Assembly: GCF_018283455.1 (NCBI RefSeq)
Contig: NZ_JAAMTH010000001.1
Location: 467,001 to 531,000 of the forward strand
Length of the DNA stretch: 64,000 nucleotides
Reading direction: 5' to 3'
Origin: Planococcus sp. MSAK28401
Lineage (GTDB): Bacteria; Bacillota; Bacilli; Bacillales_A; Planococcaceae
Of the stretch, positions 1 through 7,392 are shown piece by piece (the first letter of the stretch is position 1; every line of letters starts with the position of its first letter). The notes below the pieces were generated by a model. That model saw nothing but the letters and a program-made list of their open reading frames with translations, did not search any database and was not told where the DNA came from. The position numbers and the translations under genes were made by a program.

Positions 1-277
1 AGACGAAGAACCCGATATCCGTGACACCTGATAAAGCGAATCCTTCTGTGCCGATCAAGCCGAACGATGACGGCCCGAACATCAATGCATAGCCGACAAT
101 GAAATAAAGAATGGAGCCAAGTGAAATGGTGATCATGTTTTTCATCAAAATATTAAGGGTATTTTTAGAGCGAGTGAATCCTGTTTCAACCATGGCGAAC
201 CCGGCGTGCATAAAAAACACAAGCATGGCGCCGAGCATGACCCACAGCATATCAACTGAGCTTTGTACAGCTTCCAT
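1..277 (-). CDS. amtB: Ammonium transporter AmtB (partial, 3' end outside window)
   Basis: Integral membrane channel of the Amt/Mep/Rh family that takes up ammonium. Only the first 92 codons are present: the gene starts at 277 and runs off the left edge. The visible N-terminus has a first membrane helix containing VMLGAMLVFFMHAGFAMVE, then RSKNTLNILMKN and a second helix, which is the standard Amt start. A ribosome site AGGGGAG lies 6 bases before the ATG. It follows glnK by 12 bases in the same direction, so both are read from one nitrogen-regulated promoter. The order glnK-amtB differs from the amtB-first order of Bacillus subtilis nrgAB. The family call is secure; nothing can be said of the C-terminus. 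Confidence 0.93.
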   Translation of the reverse strand, partial: MEAVQSSVDMLWVMLGAMLVFFMHAGFAMVETGFTRSKNTLNILMKNMITISLGSILYFIVGYALMFGPSSFGLIGTEGFALSGVTDIGFFV

Positions 278-289
278 AATGATCTCCCC

Positions 290-631
290 TTATCCAATCG
301 CGACAGTGCCGCGTTCTTTTGTTCTGATTCGGATGGCTTCTTCTACAGGCAGGATGAAAATTTTCCCATCTCCGACTTCGCCTGTCGACGCATAGTCAAG
401 CAAAGCTTGGATGATGTCTTCGACTTTTTCGTCTGAGACGACCATTTCCAGTTTCAGCTTAGGAGAAAACTCCATTCGGTAGGCATTCCCGCGGAACAAG
501 CCGACGCGCCCTTCCTGTTTGCCGATTCCGGCGATCTCAGTTACGGTCAGCCCATCGATTCCTTCGAGAGCTAATGCTTGCCGGACATCGGCGAAAACAG
601 AAGGGCGAATGATAGTCTCAATCTTTTTCAT
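290..631 (-). CDS. glnK: PII nitrogen-regulatory protein GlnK
   Basis: PII signalling protein (113 residues), a trimer that senses 2-oxoglutarate/ATP and normally plugs the partner ammonium channel. The sequence shows the PII pattern: an N-terminal beta strand MKKIETIIRP, the T-loop region GIGKQEGRVGLFRGNAYRME, the TGEVGDGKIF signature (B-loop) and the C-terminal RIRTKERGTVA. The usual T-loop YRGxEY is RGNAYR here. An upstream in-frame start at 664 exists, but the start at 631 has GAGGAGGAAG six bases ahead and gives the family length. Two perfect GlnR/TnrA boxes and a promoter lie directly upstream. Cotranscribed with amtB. Confidence 0.93.
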   Translation of the reverse strand: MKKIETIIRPSVFADVRQALALEGIDGLTVTEIAGIGKQEGRVGLFRGNAYRMEFSPKLKLEMVVSDEKVEDIIQALLDYASTGEVGDGKIFILPVEEAIRIRTKERGTVAIG

Positions 632-646
632 GCTTCTTCCTCCTCG

Positions 647-663
647 TGTTAGGTTTTCTAACA
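647..663. promoter_or_regulatory. GlnR/TnrA box 1
   Basis: TGTTA-N7-TAACA, a perfect match to the Bacillus consensus TGTNA-N7-TNACA. It lies between the predicted transcription start and the glnK ribosome site, a position suited to repression. Confidence 0.75.
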
Positions 664-672
664 TGTATATCG

Positions 673-689
673 TGTTAGGTTTGTTAACA
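673..689. promoter_or_regulatory. GlnR/TnrA box 2
   Basis: A second perfect TGTTA-N7-TAACA, 26 bases from box 1, overlapping the end of the -10 element and the likely start site. A third, one-mismatch copy (TGTTA-N7-TTACG) lies at 735-751, about 60 bases upstream of the predicted start, where TnrA-type activation would be plausible. Confidence 0.75.
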
Positions 690-717
690 TATTAATCAAT
701 GTTTTCTGACAATGCAA
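689..717 (-). promoter_or_regulatory. glnK-amtB promoter
   Basis: On the minus strand TTGCAT (717-712) and TAATAT (694-689) are separated by exactly 17 bases, a good SigmaA promoter. Transcription would start near 682, inside the second GlnR/TnrA box. Confidence 0.7.
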
Positions 718-825
718 GTGTTATTTTCTATTTATGTTAGGTTTTATTACGTGAAAACGATTACAAAAGGCGGTAATCAAGAGAAAATTATTTTTTTTAC
801 TTATTTAAAGGAAAAGGTGATGAGT

Positions 826-1476
826 ATGTATAGAATTTCAGAAGAACTGGCTGAATTGGGGAAAAAGCGCATTGCGGATTTTGCTGTGGAAGGCTTTGTT
901 TGGGGCAGCGGCCCGCAATCGCCGGCGTTGATGCTGGTCGGAGAAGCGCCAGGCGAGAATGAAGTGGAGACGGGCATTCCGTTTACGGGGCGTGCCGGAA
1001 AAGAATTGATGGCTTCATTGGAAGGAATCGGCCTTGAGCGGGAAGACGTCTATATCACCAGCGCTGTCAGAAGCCGCCCGTATAAATGGGGTGAAAAACG
1101 CACCCGGAGCGGTGAAGTGGTGAAGCGCAAGTACAACCGGGCCCCGAATAAAAAAGAAATCATCGCCCACGCCCCAATCCTTGATGAAGAAATTCGGGCG
1201 GTGAAGCCTCCGTTGATTGTGACGCTCGGAAATATCGGACTGCAGCGGCTCGTTGGGCGTGAAGCGAAGATCATGCAATTGCATGGAACGCTGATGGAAA
1301 CGCCAATCCTGTATTGGGATGAAGATAGTGGCGCATTTCTAGAGACGCAGGAGAGCTATCATATTTTTCCGACCTTCCATCCGGCAAGTGTGTTCTATAA
1401 CCCGGCAGTCCGCGAACATAAAAATGCGGATTGGGAAAAACTTGGGCGATTGCTGCGCAATGAAGTGCATGAATAA
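826..1476 (+). CDS. Family-4-type uracil-DNA glycosylase lacking Fe-S cysteines
   Basis: DNA repair enzyme expected to excise uracil from DNA. The 216-residue product has the UDG superfamily motifs GEAPGENE (motif A, about residue 35), GIPFTGRAGKEL, YITSAVRSRP and the C-terminal TFHPASVFYNP (HPAS motif). Family-4 enzymes normally carry four cysteines that bind a 4Fe-4S cluster; this protein has no cysteine at all, the usual KCRP being RSRP. It may therefore be a cluster-free relative. The open frame extends upstream to 712, but the start at 826 (or 820) is preferred because AAGGTGAT precedes it and homology begins at YRISEEL. Divergent from glnK; no operon partner. Confidence 0.8.
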   Translation: MYRISEELAELGKKRIADFAVEGFVWGSGPQSPALMLVGEAPGENEVETGIPFTGRAGKELMASLEGIGLEREDVYITSAVRSRPYKWGEKRTRSGEVVKRKYNRAPNKKEIIAHAPILDEEIRAVKPPLIVTLGNIGLQRLVGREAKIMQLHGTLMETPILYWDEDSGAFLETQESYHIFPTFHPASVFYNPAVREHKNADWEKLGRLLRNEVHE

Positions 1477-1568
1477 TGGGAAATCTTTCTTTGTTAAAAA
1501 AAGTTGCACAAAGGAAACTTCTGGAGTAGAATAGCCTTATTCATTACTACTGGAAGGAAGTTGGCTTT

Positions 1569-2378
1569 ATGGACAGTACGGTTTTATTCGCGCTTGGCTT
1601 GACGCTGTTTGCGGGGCTGGCAACCGGGATCGGCAGTCTGATCGCATTTTTTGCTTCGCGCACCAATACAAAGTTTTTGTCAGTGTCGCTCGGGTTCTCG
1701 GCCGGGGTCATGATTTATGTCTCCATGATCGAGATTTTCTTCAAAGCGAAAGATTCGCTGACGGCTGCTCAAGGAGAGACGGCAGGTTACTGGCTAACGC
1801 TCGCCGGCTTTTTCGGCGGCATGGTGTTCATGGCGGTACTTGACCGAATACTGCCACAGATGGGGAATCCCCATGAAGTGCGCACTGTAGAAGATATGGA
1901 CGATGGCCCGACCAATGATGAATACGCGCGTCTCCGCAAGATGGGGATTTTCACGGCGCTGGCCATTGCCATCCACAATTTCCCTGAAGGCATCGCGACA
2001 TTCATGTCAGCGATCCAAGACCCTGCCCTCGGCATCGCCATTGCAATTGCCGTGGCAATCCACAACATACCTGAAGGCATTGCGGTGTCGGTACCGATCT
2101 ATTACGCGACGGGCAGCCGCAAGAAAGCGTTCCAATACAGTTTTCTCTCGGGGGTATCTGAACCGGTTGGCGCGATTGCCGCTTGGCTATTCTTGATGCC
2201 TTTCCTCAGTGATACTTTGTTTGGCATCATCTTCGCGGGCGTTGCAGGGATCATGGTGTTCATCTCGTTGGATGAATTATTGCCGGCAGCGAAGCGTTAT
2301 GACGAAGCCCATTTATCGATTTATGGATTGGTTGCCGGAATGGCGGTCATGGCTCTCAGCCTCGTCCTTCTTGCGTAA
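1569..2378 (+). CDS. zupT: ZIP family metal transporter (ZupT-like)
   Basis: Membrane transporter of 269 residues for zinc and probably other divalent metals. It has about eight membrane segments, an acidic cytoplasmic loop after TM3 (residues about 100-120) and the two hallmark metal-site helices HNFPEGIATF (His136) and HNIPEGIAVSV (His165) of the ZupT/GufA branch. GGAAGG precedes the ATG. It stands alone and ends about 13 bases before a large hairpin that also covers the ribosome site of the next gene. No Zur-like palindrome is obvious upstream. Substrate preference cannot be read from sequence. Confidence 0.88.
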   Translation: MDSTVLFALGLTLFAGLATGIGSLIAFFASRTNTKFLSVSLGFSAGVMIYVSMIEIFFKAKDSLTAAQGETAGYWLTLAGFFGGMVFMAVLDRILPQMGNPHEVRTVEDMDDGPTNDEYARLRKMGIFTALAIAIHNFPEGIATFMSAIQDPALGIAIAIAVAIHNIPEGIAVSVPIYYATGSRKKAFQYSFLSGVSEPVGAIAAWLFLMPFLSDTLFGIIFAGVAGIMVFISLDELLPAAKRYDEAHLSIYGLVAGMAVMALSLVLLA

Positions 2379-2390
2379 CTTGAAACTTCG

Positions 2391-2428
2391 CGCCTCCTTG
2401 ACCGTATGAATGGTCAAGGAGGCGTTTT
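2391..2428 (+). terminator. 13-bp hairpin: zupT terminator and RBS sequestration
   Basis: CGCCTCCTTGACC (2391-2403) pairs perfectly with GGTCAAGGAGGCG (2412-2424) around an 8-base loop and is followed by TTTTC. The right arm contains the AAGGAGG ribosome site of the DUF4003 gene that starts at 2431, so the same hairpin may end zupT transcripts and hide the ribosome site in read-through RNA. Confidence 0.75.
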
Positions 2429-2430
2429 CA

Positions 2431-3375
2431 ATGGAAGCCAAAAAAATCGAAGAAACTTATGGTCGAGTCTCAAAAGCACTTGGTTGGGCGGCAGACAAGC
2501 AAGTGTCGCTTGCTGTGACAATGATTTATTTGAGCCGCGGGCATGAATTCGATGAGGATGCACATCGCGAAGTTTCTCAACTCATTAAAAAGAAAGAAGG
2601 GTTCACATCGCCGCTGCGCGCACATCTCCATCACATTGTGACGGCATATCTGGTGCTCGGGGATGAGCCGGCGGAAGAAGGGCTGGCCAAGCTCAATATC
2701 AATCAACAGGCACTGAACGACAGCAAGTTCTGGAAGAGTGCCTATACATATCTCGCGAGCTTGATGATGGAATCTCCCGAACAAGCGGAACGGTCGAGGG
2801 AATTGTACAATGCGATGAAAACCTATCATCCATTCCTCACATCCAGTGAAGACATTCCATATGTCGCTTTGCTTTCGAATCGGGAAGGGGACGTCCGGGA
2901 ACGCGCGGAAACGATGAACCGCTATTATAAAGAACTGCGGACTCAAGGGTTTTCAGCCGGCAATCATCTGCAATGGCTGAGCCAAGTGATGACCTTTGAC
3001 TCGCCGGCGTTTCAAGCGGAAGTGGCGGGGCGTGTCGTGGCGATCCGTGATTTCTTGAAAGCAGAGCGCATCAAAGTGCGCGGGGAGCATTATCCCTTGC
3101 TCGGTTTTTTAGCTATCGCGAATGCGGACGGAGCGGCGCTGGCTGCTGTAGTGGAGACGGCCCGTGCACTGGAGGCATCGAAATTATTCCGCTGGTATGG
3201 GCAGTGGGTCTTGCCGTCAGCGGTCCAATTGACCATGACAGAATCGGTGGAGCTGCGGGAAAGTGAAGCGGCGGTATTTTCGGCTTCCGTGGAAATGCTT
3301 ATGCAGGCGCAGCAGGCAGCGATGATGCTGGGGGTGAGCGCGGCAATCGCTTCTTCGAATAATTCGGGGAGCTGA
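2431..3375 (+). CDS. DUF4003 family protein
   Basis: Cytoplasmic protein of 314 residues with no known enzymatic role. It matches the DUF4003 pattern: all-helical, with the central block YNAMKTYHPFLTSSEDIPYVALL and then AGNHLQWLSQVMTF and YPLLGFLA. The start at 2431 follows AAGGAGG with correct spacing; an ATG at 2410 lies inside the hairpin loop and has no ribosome site. The ribosome site itself is in the 3' arm of a perfect 13-bp stem, suggesting translation is poor from RNA that reads through from zupT. Function unknown; the family call comes from recognised sequence pattern. Confidence 0.75.
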   Translation: MEAKKIEETYGRVSKALGWAADKQVSLAVTMIYLSRGHEFDEDAHREVSQLIKKKEGFTSPLRAHLHHIVTAYLVLGDEPAEEGLAKLNINQQALNDSKFWKSAYTYLASLMMESPEQAERSRELYNAMKTYHPFLTSSEDIPYVALLSNREGDVRERAETMNRYYKELRTQGFSAGNHLQWLSQVMTFDSPAFQAEVAGRVVAIRDFLKAERIKVRGEHYPLLGFLAIANADGAALAAVVETARALEASKLFRWYGQWVLPSAVQLTMTESVELRESEAAVFSASVEMLMQAQQAAMMLGVSAAIASSNNSGS

Positions 3376-3451
3376 TCGCAAAGCTCTCAGTCATCCCTTG
3401 TCACTTCAAGTCTGTAACGGTATAGTTAGGGTGTAAAGAATAACATACAAG

Positions 3452-3461
3452 TGTCAAGACA
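3452..3461 (+). promoter_or_regulatory. Possible NiaR-type operator before the NiaP-like gene
   Basis: The inverted repeat TGTC-AA-GACA sits directly before the AGGGGAAAG ribosome site of the transporter gene. It resembles the core of NiaR (YrxA) sites that repress niacin uptake genes in Bacillales, but the outer arms do not match each other. Low confidence. Confidence 0.35.
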
Positions 3462-3473
3462 AGGGGAAAGTAT

Positions 3474-4691
3474 ATGACAACTGTTACAGAAAAAAACACA
3501 AAATCTATATCACAACGAAAATTATTGGGTGTGGCGGGGCTCGGCTGGCTATTCGACGCAATGGATGTCGGGATCCTGGCATTCATTATTGCGGCACTTC
3601 ATGAAGATTGGGGGCTTACTTCCCAGCAAATGGGCTGGATCGGCGGCGTCAATTCCATCGGCATGGCGGTCGGTGCATTCGTGTTCGGAATTTATGCCGA
3701 CCGTATTGGGCGCAAGAAAATCTTCATCATTACCTTATTGCTGTTCTCACTAGCTAGCGGCATCTCGGCATTCACCACAACGCTTGCCGCTTTCTTGATT
3801 CTGCGTTTCTTTGTCGGCATGGGGCTTGGGGGAGAATTGCCGGTCGCCTCGACTTTGGTATCGGAAAGCGTCCCGGCAAAAGACCGTGGGCGAGTGGTAG
3901 TCCTGTTGGAGAGTTTCTGGGCTGCCGGCTGGTTGTTGGCTGCCATCATTTCTTACTTCATTATTCCGGCGTATGGCTGGCGGGTCGCGCTGTTGCTGAC
4001 GGCATTGCCTGCATTTTACGCTTTGTACTTGCGCCTCAATTTGCCGGATTCGCCACAATTTACTGCCAAAAAGGATGTACTGCGCTCCGTTTCCACCAAT
4101 ATTCGTGAGGTTTGGTCAAAAACCTATCGGCGTCCAACAATGATGCTGTGGATCGTCTGGTTTACGGTAGTCTTTTCGTATTATGGGATGTTTCTGTGGC
4201 TGCCGAGTGTCATGGTGATGAAAGGGTTTCCGCTTATCCAAAGTTTCCAGTATGTATTGATCATGACGCTCGCGCAATTGCCGGGTTATTTTTCCGCTGC
4301 CTGGCTGATCGAACGTGTGGGCCGGAAGTTCGTGCTGGTGACTTATTTGATCGGGACAGCTGCTTCTGCATTGGCTTTCGGGAACGCAGACACCGTCACT
4401 GCGCTATTGGTATCGGGTGCATTCCTATCGTTCTTCAACCTCGGCGCTTGGGGAGCGCTCTACGCATATTCGCCTGAGCAGTATCCGACAGTTATCCGTG
4501 CGACGGGCACAGGGATGGCGGCGTCATTCGGCCGGATCGGCGGTATTCTCGGTCCGATTCTTGTCGGTTCGATGCTGACGGCGGGCTTCGGCATCAACGT
4601 CATTTTTGCGATTTTCTGTGTTTCGATTTTGATCGGCGCATCGGCGGTCGCCTTCCTTGGGACTGAGACGAAACAAATGGAATTGGAATGA
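3474..4691 (+). CDS. MFS transporter, NiaP (niacin)-like
   Basis: Twelve-helix major facilitator of 405 residues. The start GWLFDAMDVGILAFIIAAL, the loop 2-3 signature FGIYADRIGRKK, FVGMGLGGELPVASTLVSE and the second-half LIERVGRKFVLV are typical of the sugar-porter-like AAHS/NiaP group, which includes B. subtilis NaiP (YceI) for nicotinate. Aromatic acids are the main alternative substrate. ATG at 3474 follows AGGGGAAAG. A TGTC-AA-GACA inverted repeat just upstream fits a NiaR site, which would support niacin, but this is inference. The gene stands alone and ends in a hairpin. Confidence 0.78.
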   Translation: MTTVTEKNTKSISQRKLLGVAGLGWLFDAMDVGILAFIIAALHEDWGLTSQQMGWIGGVNSIGMAVGAFVFGIYADRIGRKKIFIITLLLFSLASGISAFTTTLAAFLILRFFVGMGLGGELPVASTLVSESVPAKDRGRVVVLLESFWAAGWLLAAIISYFIIPAYGWRVALLLTALPAFYALYLRLNLPDSPQFTAKKDVLRSVSTNIREVWSKTYRRPTMMLWIVWFTVVFSYYGMFLWLPSVMVMKGFPLIQSFQYVLIMTLAQLPGYFSAAWLIERVGRKFVLVTYLIGTAASALAFGNADTVTALLVSGAFLSFFNLGAWGALYAYSPEQYPTVIRATGTGMAASFGRIGGILGPILVGSMLTAGFGINVIFAIFCVSILIGASAVAFLGTETKQMELE

Positions 4692-4696
4692 TGAAG

Positions 4697-4728
4697 CGCG
4701 GGCCGAATGAGGTCCGCGTTTTCGTTTT
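4697..4728 (+). terminator. Terminator after the NiaP-like gene
   Basis: CGCGGGCC pairs with GGTCCGCG (one G-U) and is followed by TTTTCGTTTT. Confidence 0.6.
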
Positions 4729-4810
4729 CTCTAAAGCGAAAAGAGGGAATGAGCCAAAAATAGCTAATAAGTAATAAAGAAATGAATTTAATGGAAACGA
4801 GTGTGGAGAT

Positions 4811-5653
4811 ATGGAGTGGAAATGGTACCAGGAGATTAGCGAATATATGGAAAAAGCACGGCCGCTGCTTGAAAAAAGGGAAGACCTATACAGTTTGTTT
4901 CTCGGTGTGCTTGGCCAGATTGAACAGAGACGTTATGAAACCTTTTTTTTAGGACTCGCGGAAGACGCGCAAGGAATTGCAGCATTGGCTTTGATGACGC
5001 CTCCCCACCCGTTGCAATGGATTGTCTGTCGTGAAGGTGCGAATGTGGAAGCGTTGGCGGCGAATGAATTCCGCAATGCGGAAATTGGTGTTTCCGGGGT
5101 CATCGGGGACAAAGAGAGCGCTGAAAGATTTGCGGAAGCGTGGGGAGGCCCTGTAGAAATCGCAATGGACCAAGGATTGTACCGGATCGACGCAGTGCAG
5201 AAGAAATTGCCGAAAATCCCTGGCACCTGGCGAGTGGCGAACCGGCTTGATGCTCCGTTGCTTGTCGATTGGTATCAATTATTCGGTGAAGATACCGGCA
5301 TCGGCAATCCGTCGCAAGAGGAGGCGGAAGAAAAAATCGCCGACTTCATTTCACGTAAAGAGGTATTTCTTTGGGAAGATGGAGGGCGTGCGGTATCCTG
5401 CATGAAAAAAGCGCGGCCATCCAAGCACGGCATCACCGTTTCATTCGTCTTTACGCCCAAAGAGTTGCGAAAAAAAGGCTATGCACGGACGCTTGTGGCC
5501 GAAATTACGGAAGAGCTGCTGAATGAGTATGATTTTGCTATGCTTTATACAGACTTGGCAAATGGCACTTCCAATAAGATTTACCAGGAAATCGGCTATG
5601 AACAAATCGCGAATCCGGTACACTTGAAATTTGGGCAGCCGGAACGGGAGTAA
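4811..5653 (+). CDS. GNAT family N-acetyltransferase
   Basis: Predicted acyl-CoA-dependent acetyltransferase of 280 residues with unknown substrate. The N-terminal half (about 1-135) is a degenerate domain; the C-terminal half has the GNAT acetyl-CoA site VSFVFTPKELRKKGYARTLV (motif A, R/KxxGY/A) followed by LYTDLANGTSNKIYQEIGYE (motif B). This two-part layout matches the COG3393-type GNATs. It sits 53 bases upstream of the OpuC-like ABC operon in the same direction, but there is no evidence of a shared function. Confidence 0.8.
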   Translation: MEWKWYQEISEYMEKARPLLEKREDLYSLFLGVLGQIEQRRYETFFLGLAEDAQGIAALALMTPPHPLQWIVCREGANVEALAANEFRNAEIGVSGVIGDKESAERFAEAWGGPVEIAMDQGLYRIDAVQKKLPKIPGTWRVANRLDAPLLVDWYQLFGEDTGIGNPSQEEAEEKIADFISRKEVFLWEDGGRAVSCMKKARPSKHGITVSFVFTPKELRKKGYARTLVAEITEELLNEYDFAMLYTDLANGTSNKIYQEIGYEQIANPVHLKFGQPERE

Positions 5654-5706
5654 AGCCCTGTGTATAAGGGTATAGAAAAACGACCAAATGAAAGGGGGCG
5701 AAGCGA

Positions 5707-6675
5707 ATGATCCGCTTTGACAAAGTCACGAAACGGTATCCGGACGGTACGGAAGCGTTGAAAGACGTTACGGTTGATTTGCCCGCCCGCCAGCTGACCG
5801 CCATTATTGGCCCCAGTGGTTGCGGGAAAACAACCTTAATGAAAATGGTAAACAAGCTGGAAAATCCGACGGCGGGCGCCATATACATAGACGATGAGCC
5901 GATCACCGGCATGGACGAGGTGAAGTTAAGGCGGTCGATCGGCTATGTCATTCAGCGCATTGGCTTATTTCCGCATATGACCATCGCCGACAATGTCTCG
6001 TTAGTTCCGAAGCTGTTGAATTGGCCCGCTGATAAAACCGACGCACGCTCGAAAGAACTGCTGCAATTAGTCGGGTTGGACCCCGCTGTCTTCATGGATC
6101 GCTATCCATTGGAATTGAGCGGCGGCCAGCAGCAGCGTGTCGGCGTTGTTCGGGCACTTGCGGGTGATCCGAACATCGTGCTGATGGATGAGCCGTTTTC
6201 GGCGCTCGACCCGAGCAGCCGTGAACAATTGCAGGACGAGCTGCGCCATTTACAGCAAGAAATCCATAAAACGATCATTTTCGTCACCCATGATATGGAT
6301 GAGGCCTTGAAAATCGCCGATACGATTGTCGTGATGAAAGATGGGCAAGTTGAACAGGTCGGGACGCCGCAGCAATTAATCGATGAGCCCGCCAATGAAT
6401 TTGTGCGGAACTTTATCGGCACTGAACGCATCAACCAAAAACGTTCATTTGGAGACAGGCGTCTGAAGGAATTCGCGTTTCTCTTCGATGGGGACTGGGC
6501 AGGGGAAGCGGAGCGGGCAGATGCCAAATTGTCTGTCAGCGACGCGTACCAGCTATTGGAGCAAAGCGGCAAACCGCGCCTTGCTGTAGTCGATGAAGGA
6601 ACACTAGTCGGCTTTGCCGGAGAGCGTGAATTATTGAGAGCTGCCCTCCATGTTGAAAAGGAGGCGACTGCATGA
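5707..6675 (+). CDS. opuCA: Glycine betaine/carnitine/choline ABC transporter ATP-binding protein (OpuCA-like)
   Basis: ATPase that powers compatible-solute uptake. Walker A GPSGCGKTT (about residues 37-45), a Q-loop at VIQRIGLFPHMT, signature LSGGQQQRVGVVRAL, Walker B IVLMDEPFSALD and switch VTHDMDEA are all present. The C-terminus is short: after about residue 240 only one recognisable CBS-like stretch (LSVSDAYQLLEQS to FAGERELL) remains, so the protein is 322 residues against about 380 for OpuCA with a CBS pair. The stop overlaps the start of the permease gene by 4 bases (ATGA). The CBS part normally senses ionic strength; reduced length may change that. Confidence 0.9.
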   Translation: MIRFDKVTKRYPDGTEALKDVTVDLPARQLTAIIGPSGCGKTTLMKMVNKLENPTAGAIYIDDEPITGMDEVKLRRSIGYVIQRIGLFPHMTIADNVSLVPKLLNWPADKTDARSKELLQLVGLDPAVFMDRYPLELSGGQQQRVGVVRALAGDPNIVLMDEPFSALDPSSREQLQDELRHLQQEIHKTIIFVTHDMDEALKIADTIVVMKDGQVEQVGTPQQLIDEPANEFVRNFIGTERINQKRSFGDRRLKEFAFLFDGDWAGEAERADAKLSVSDAYQLLEQSGKPRLAVVDEGTLVGFAGERELLRAALHVEKEATA

Positions 6676-7310
6676 ATGCATTTTTCGATACACTGGTAAG
6701 CCGCCAGGACATGATTCAAGATGCCTTTATTGAACATATCTATTTATCCTTTGTCGCTGTAGCCATCGGCATCGCAATCGCTTTGCCTACGGGTATTATG
6801 ATTGCCCGCTACCGGCGCTTTGCCGAACCGATCATCGGAATTACCGCTATCTTCCAGACGATACCAAGTCTAGCTTTATTTGGGTTTTTAGTGCCGGTTC
6901 TTGGCATCGGTTCTCCGACTGCTTTAATTGCACTGATCATCTACGCGTTATTGCCGATTTTGCGCAATACTTACGCCGGCATTGTCGGAGTCGATGGGTC
7001 CACGATTGAAGCAGGGCGTGGAATGGGCATGACGAGAACGCAGATTCTGCGTCAAATTGAATTGCCGTTGGCGCTGCCGTTCATCATGGCAGGCATTCGC
7101 ACCGCGACGGTTTTGACAGTCGGCATCGCGACGCTCGCGACTTTTGTAGGTGCTGGAGGCCTTGGCGATATCATCTACCGAGGGCTGCAATCGTATAATA
7201 ATTCGCTGGTGCTTGCAGGTGCATTGCCGGTTGCCTTATTGGCGATCGGGTTTGATTTGATTTTGAAATGGATTGAAAAACGCGCCACGCCAAAAGGATT
7301 GAAAGCTTAA
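6672..7310 (+). CDS. opuCB: Glycine betaine/carnitine/choline ABC permease (OpuCB/OpuCD-like)
   Basis: Membrane permease of 212 residues with about five or six helices and the binding-protein-dependent motif near DGSTIEAGRGMGMTRTQIL (EAA loop), ending LKWIEKRATPKGLKA. Starts within the last codons of the ATPase gene, so translation is coupled. Only one permease gene is present, whereas opuC operons of Bacillus carry two (opuCB and opuCD); the channel would be a homodimer, as in OsmF/YehW-type or simplified OpuC systems. Confidence 0.9.
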   Translation: MNAFFDTLVSRQDMIQDAFIEHIYLSFVAVAIGIAIALPTGIMIARYRRFAEPIIGITAIFQTIPSLALFGFLVPVLGIGSPTALIALIIYALLPILRNTYAGIVGVDGSTIEAGRGMGMTRTQILRQIELPLALPFIMAGIRTATVLTVGIATLATFVGAGGLGDIIYRGLQSYNNSLVLAGALPVALLAIGFDLILKWIEKRATPKGLKA

Positions 7311-7392
7311 ATTGTGTTCCTAGGGTGTGAAGTGAAGCCGTAATATGAATGAGGAAATAGGCTCTAAACGGGCCGAAAAGGGGGAAACATCA

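Noticed and set aside
712-825. N-terminal extension of the uracil-DNA glycosylase
   Set aside because: The extension has no family similarity, covers the glnK promoter and a GlnR/TnrA-like box, and lacks a ribosome site; 826 is well supported.
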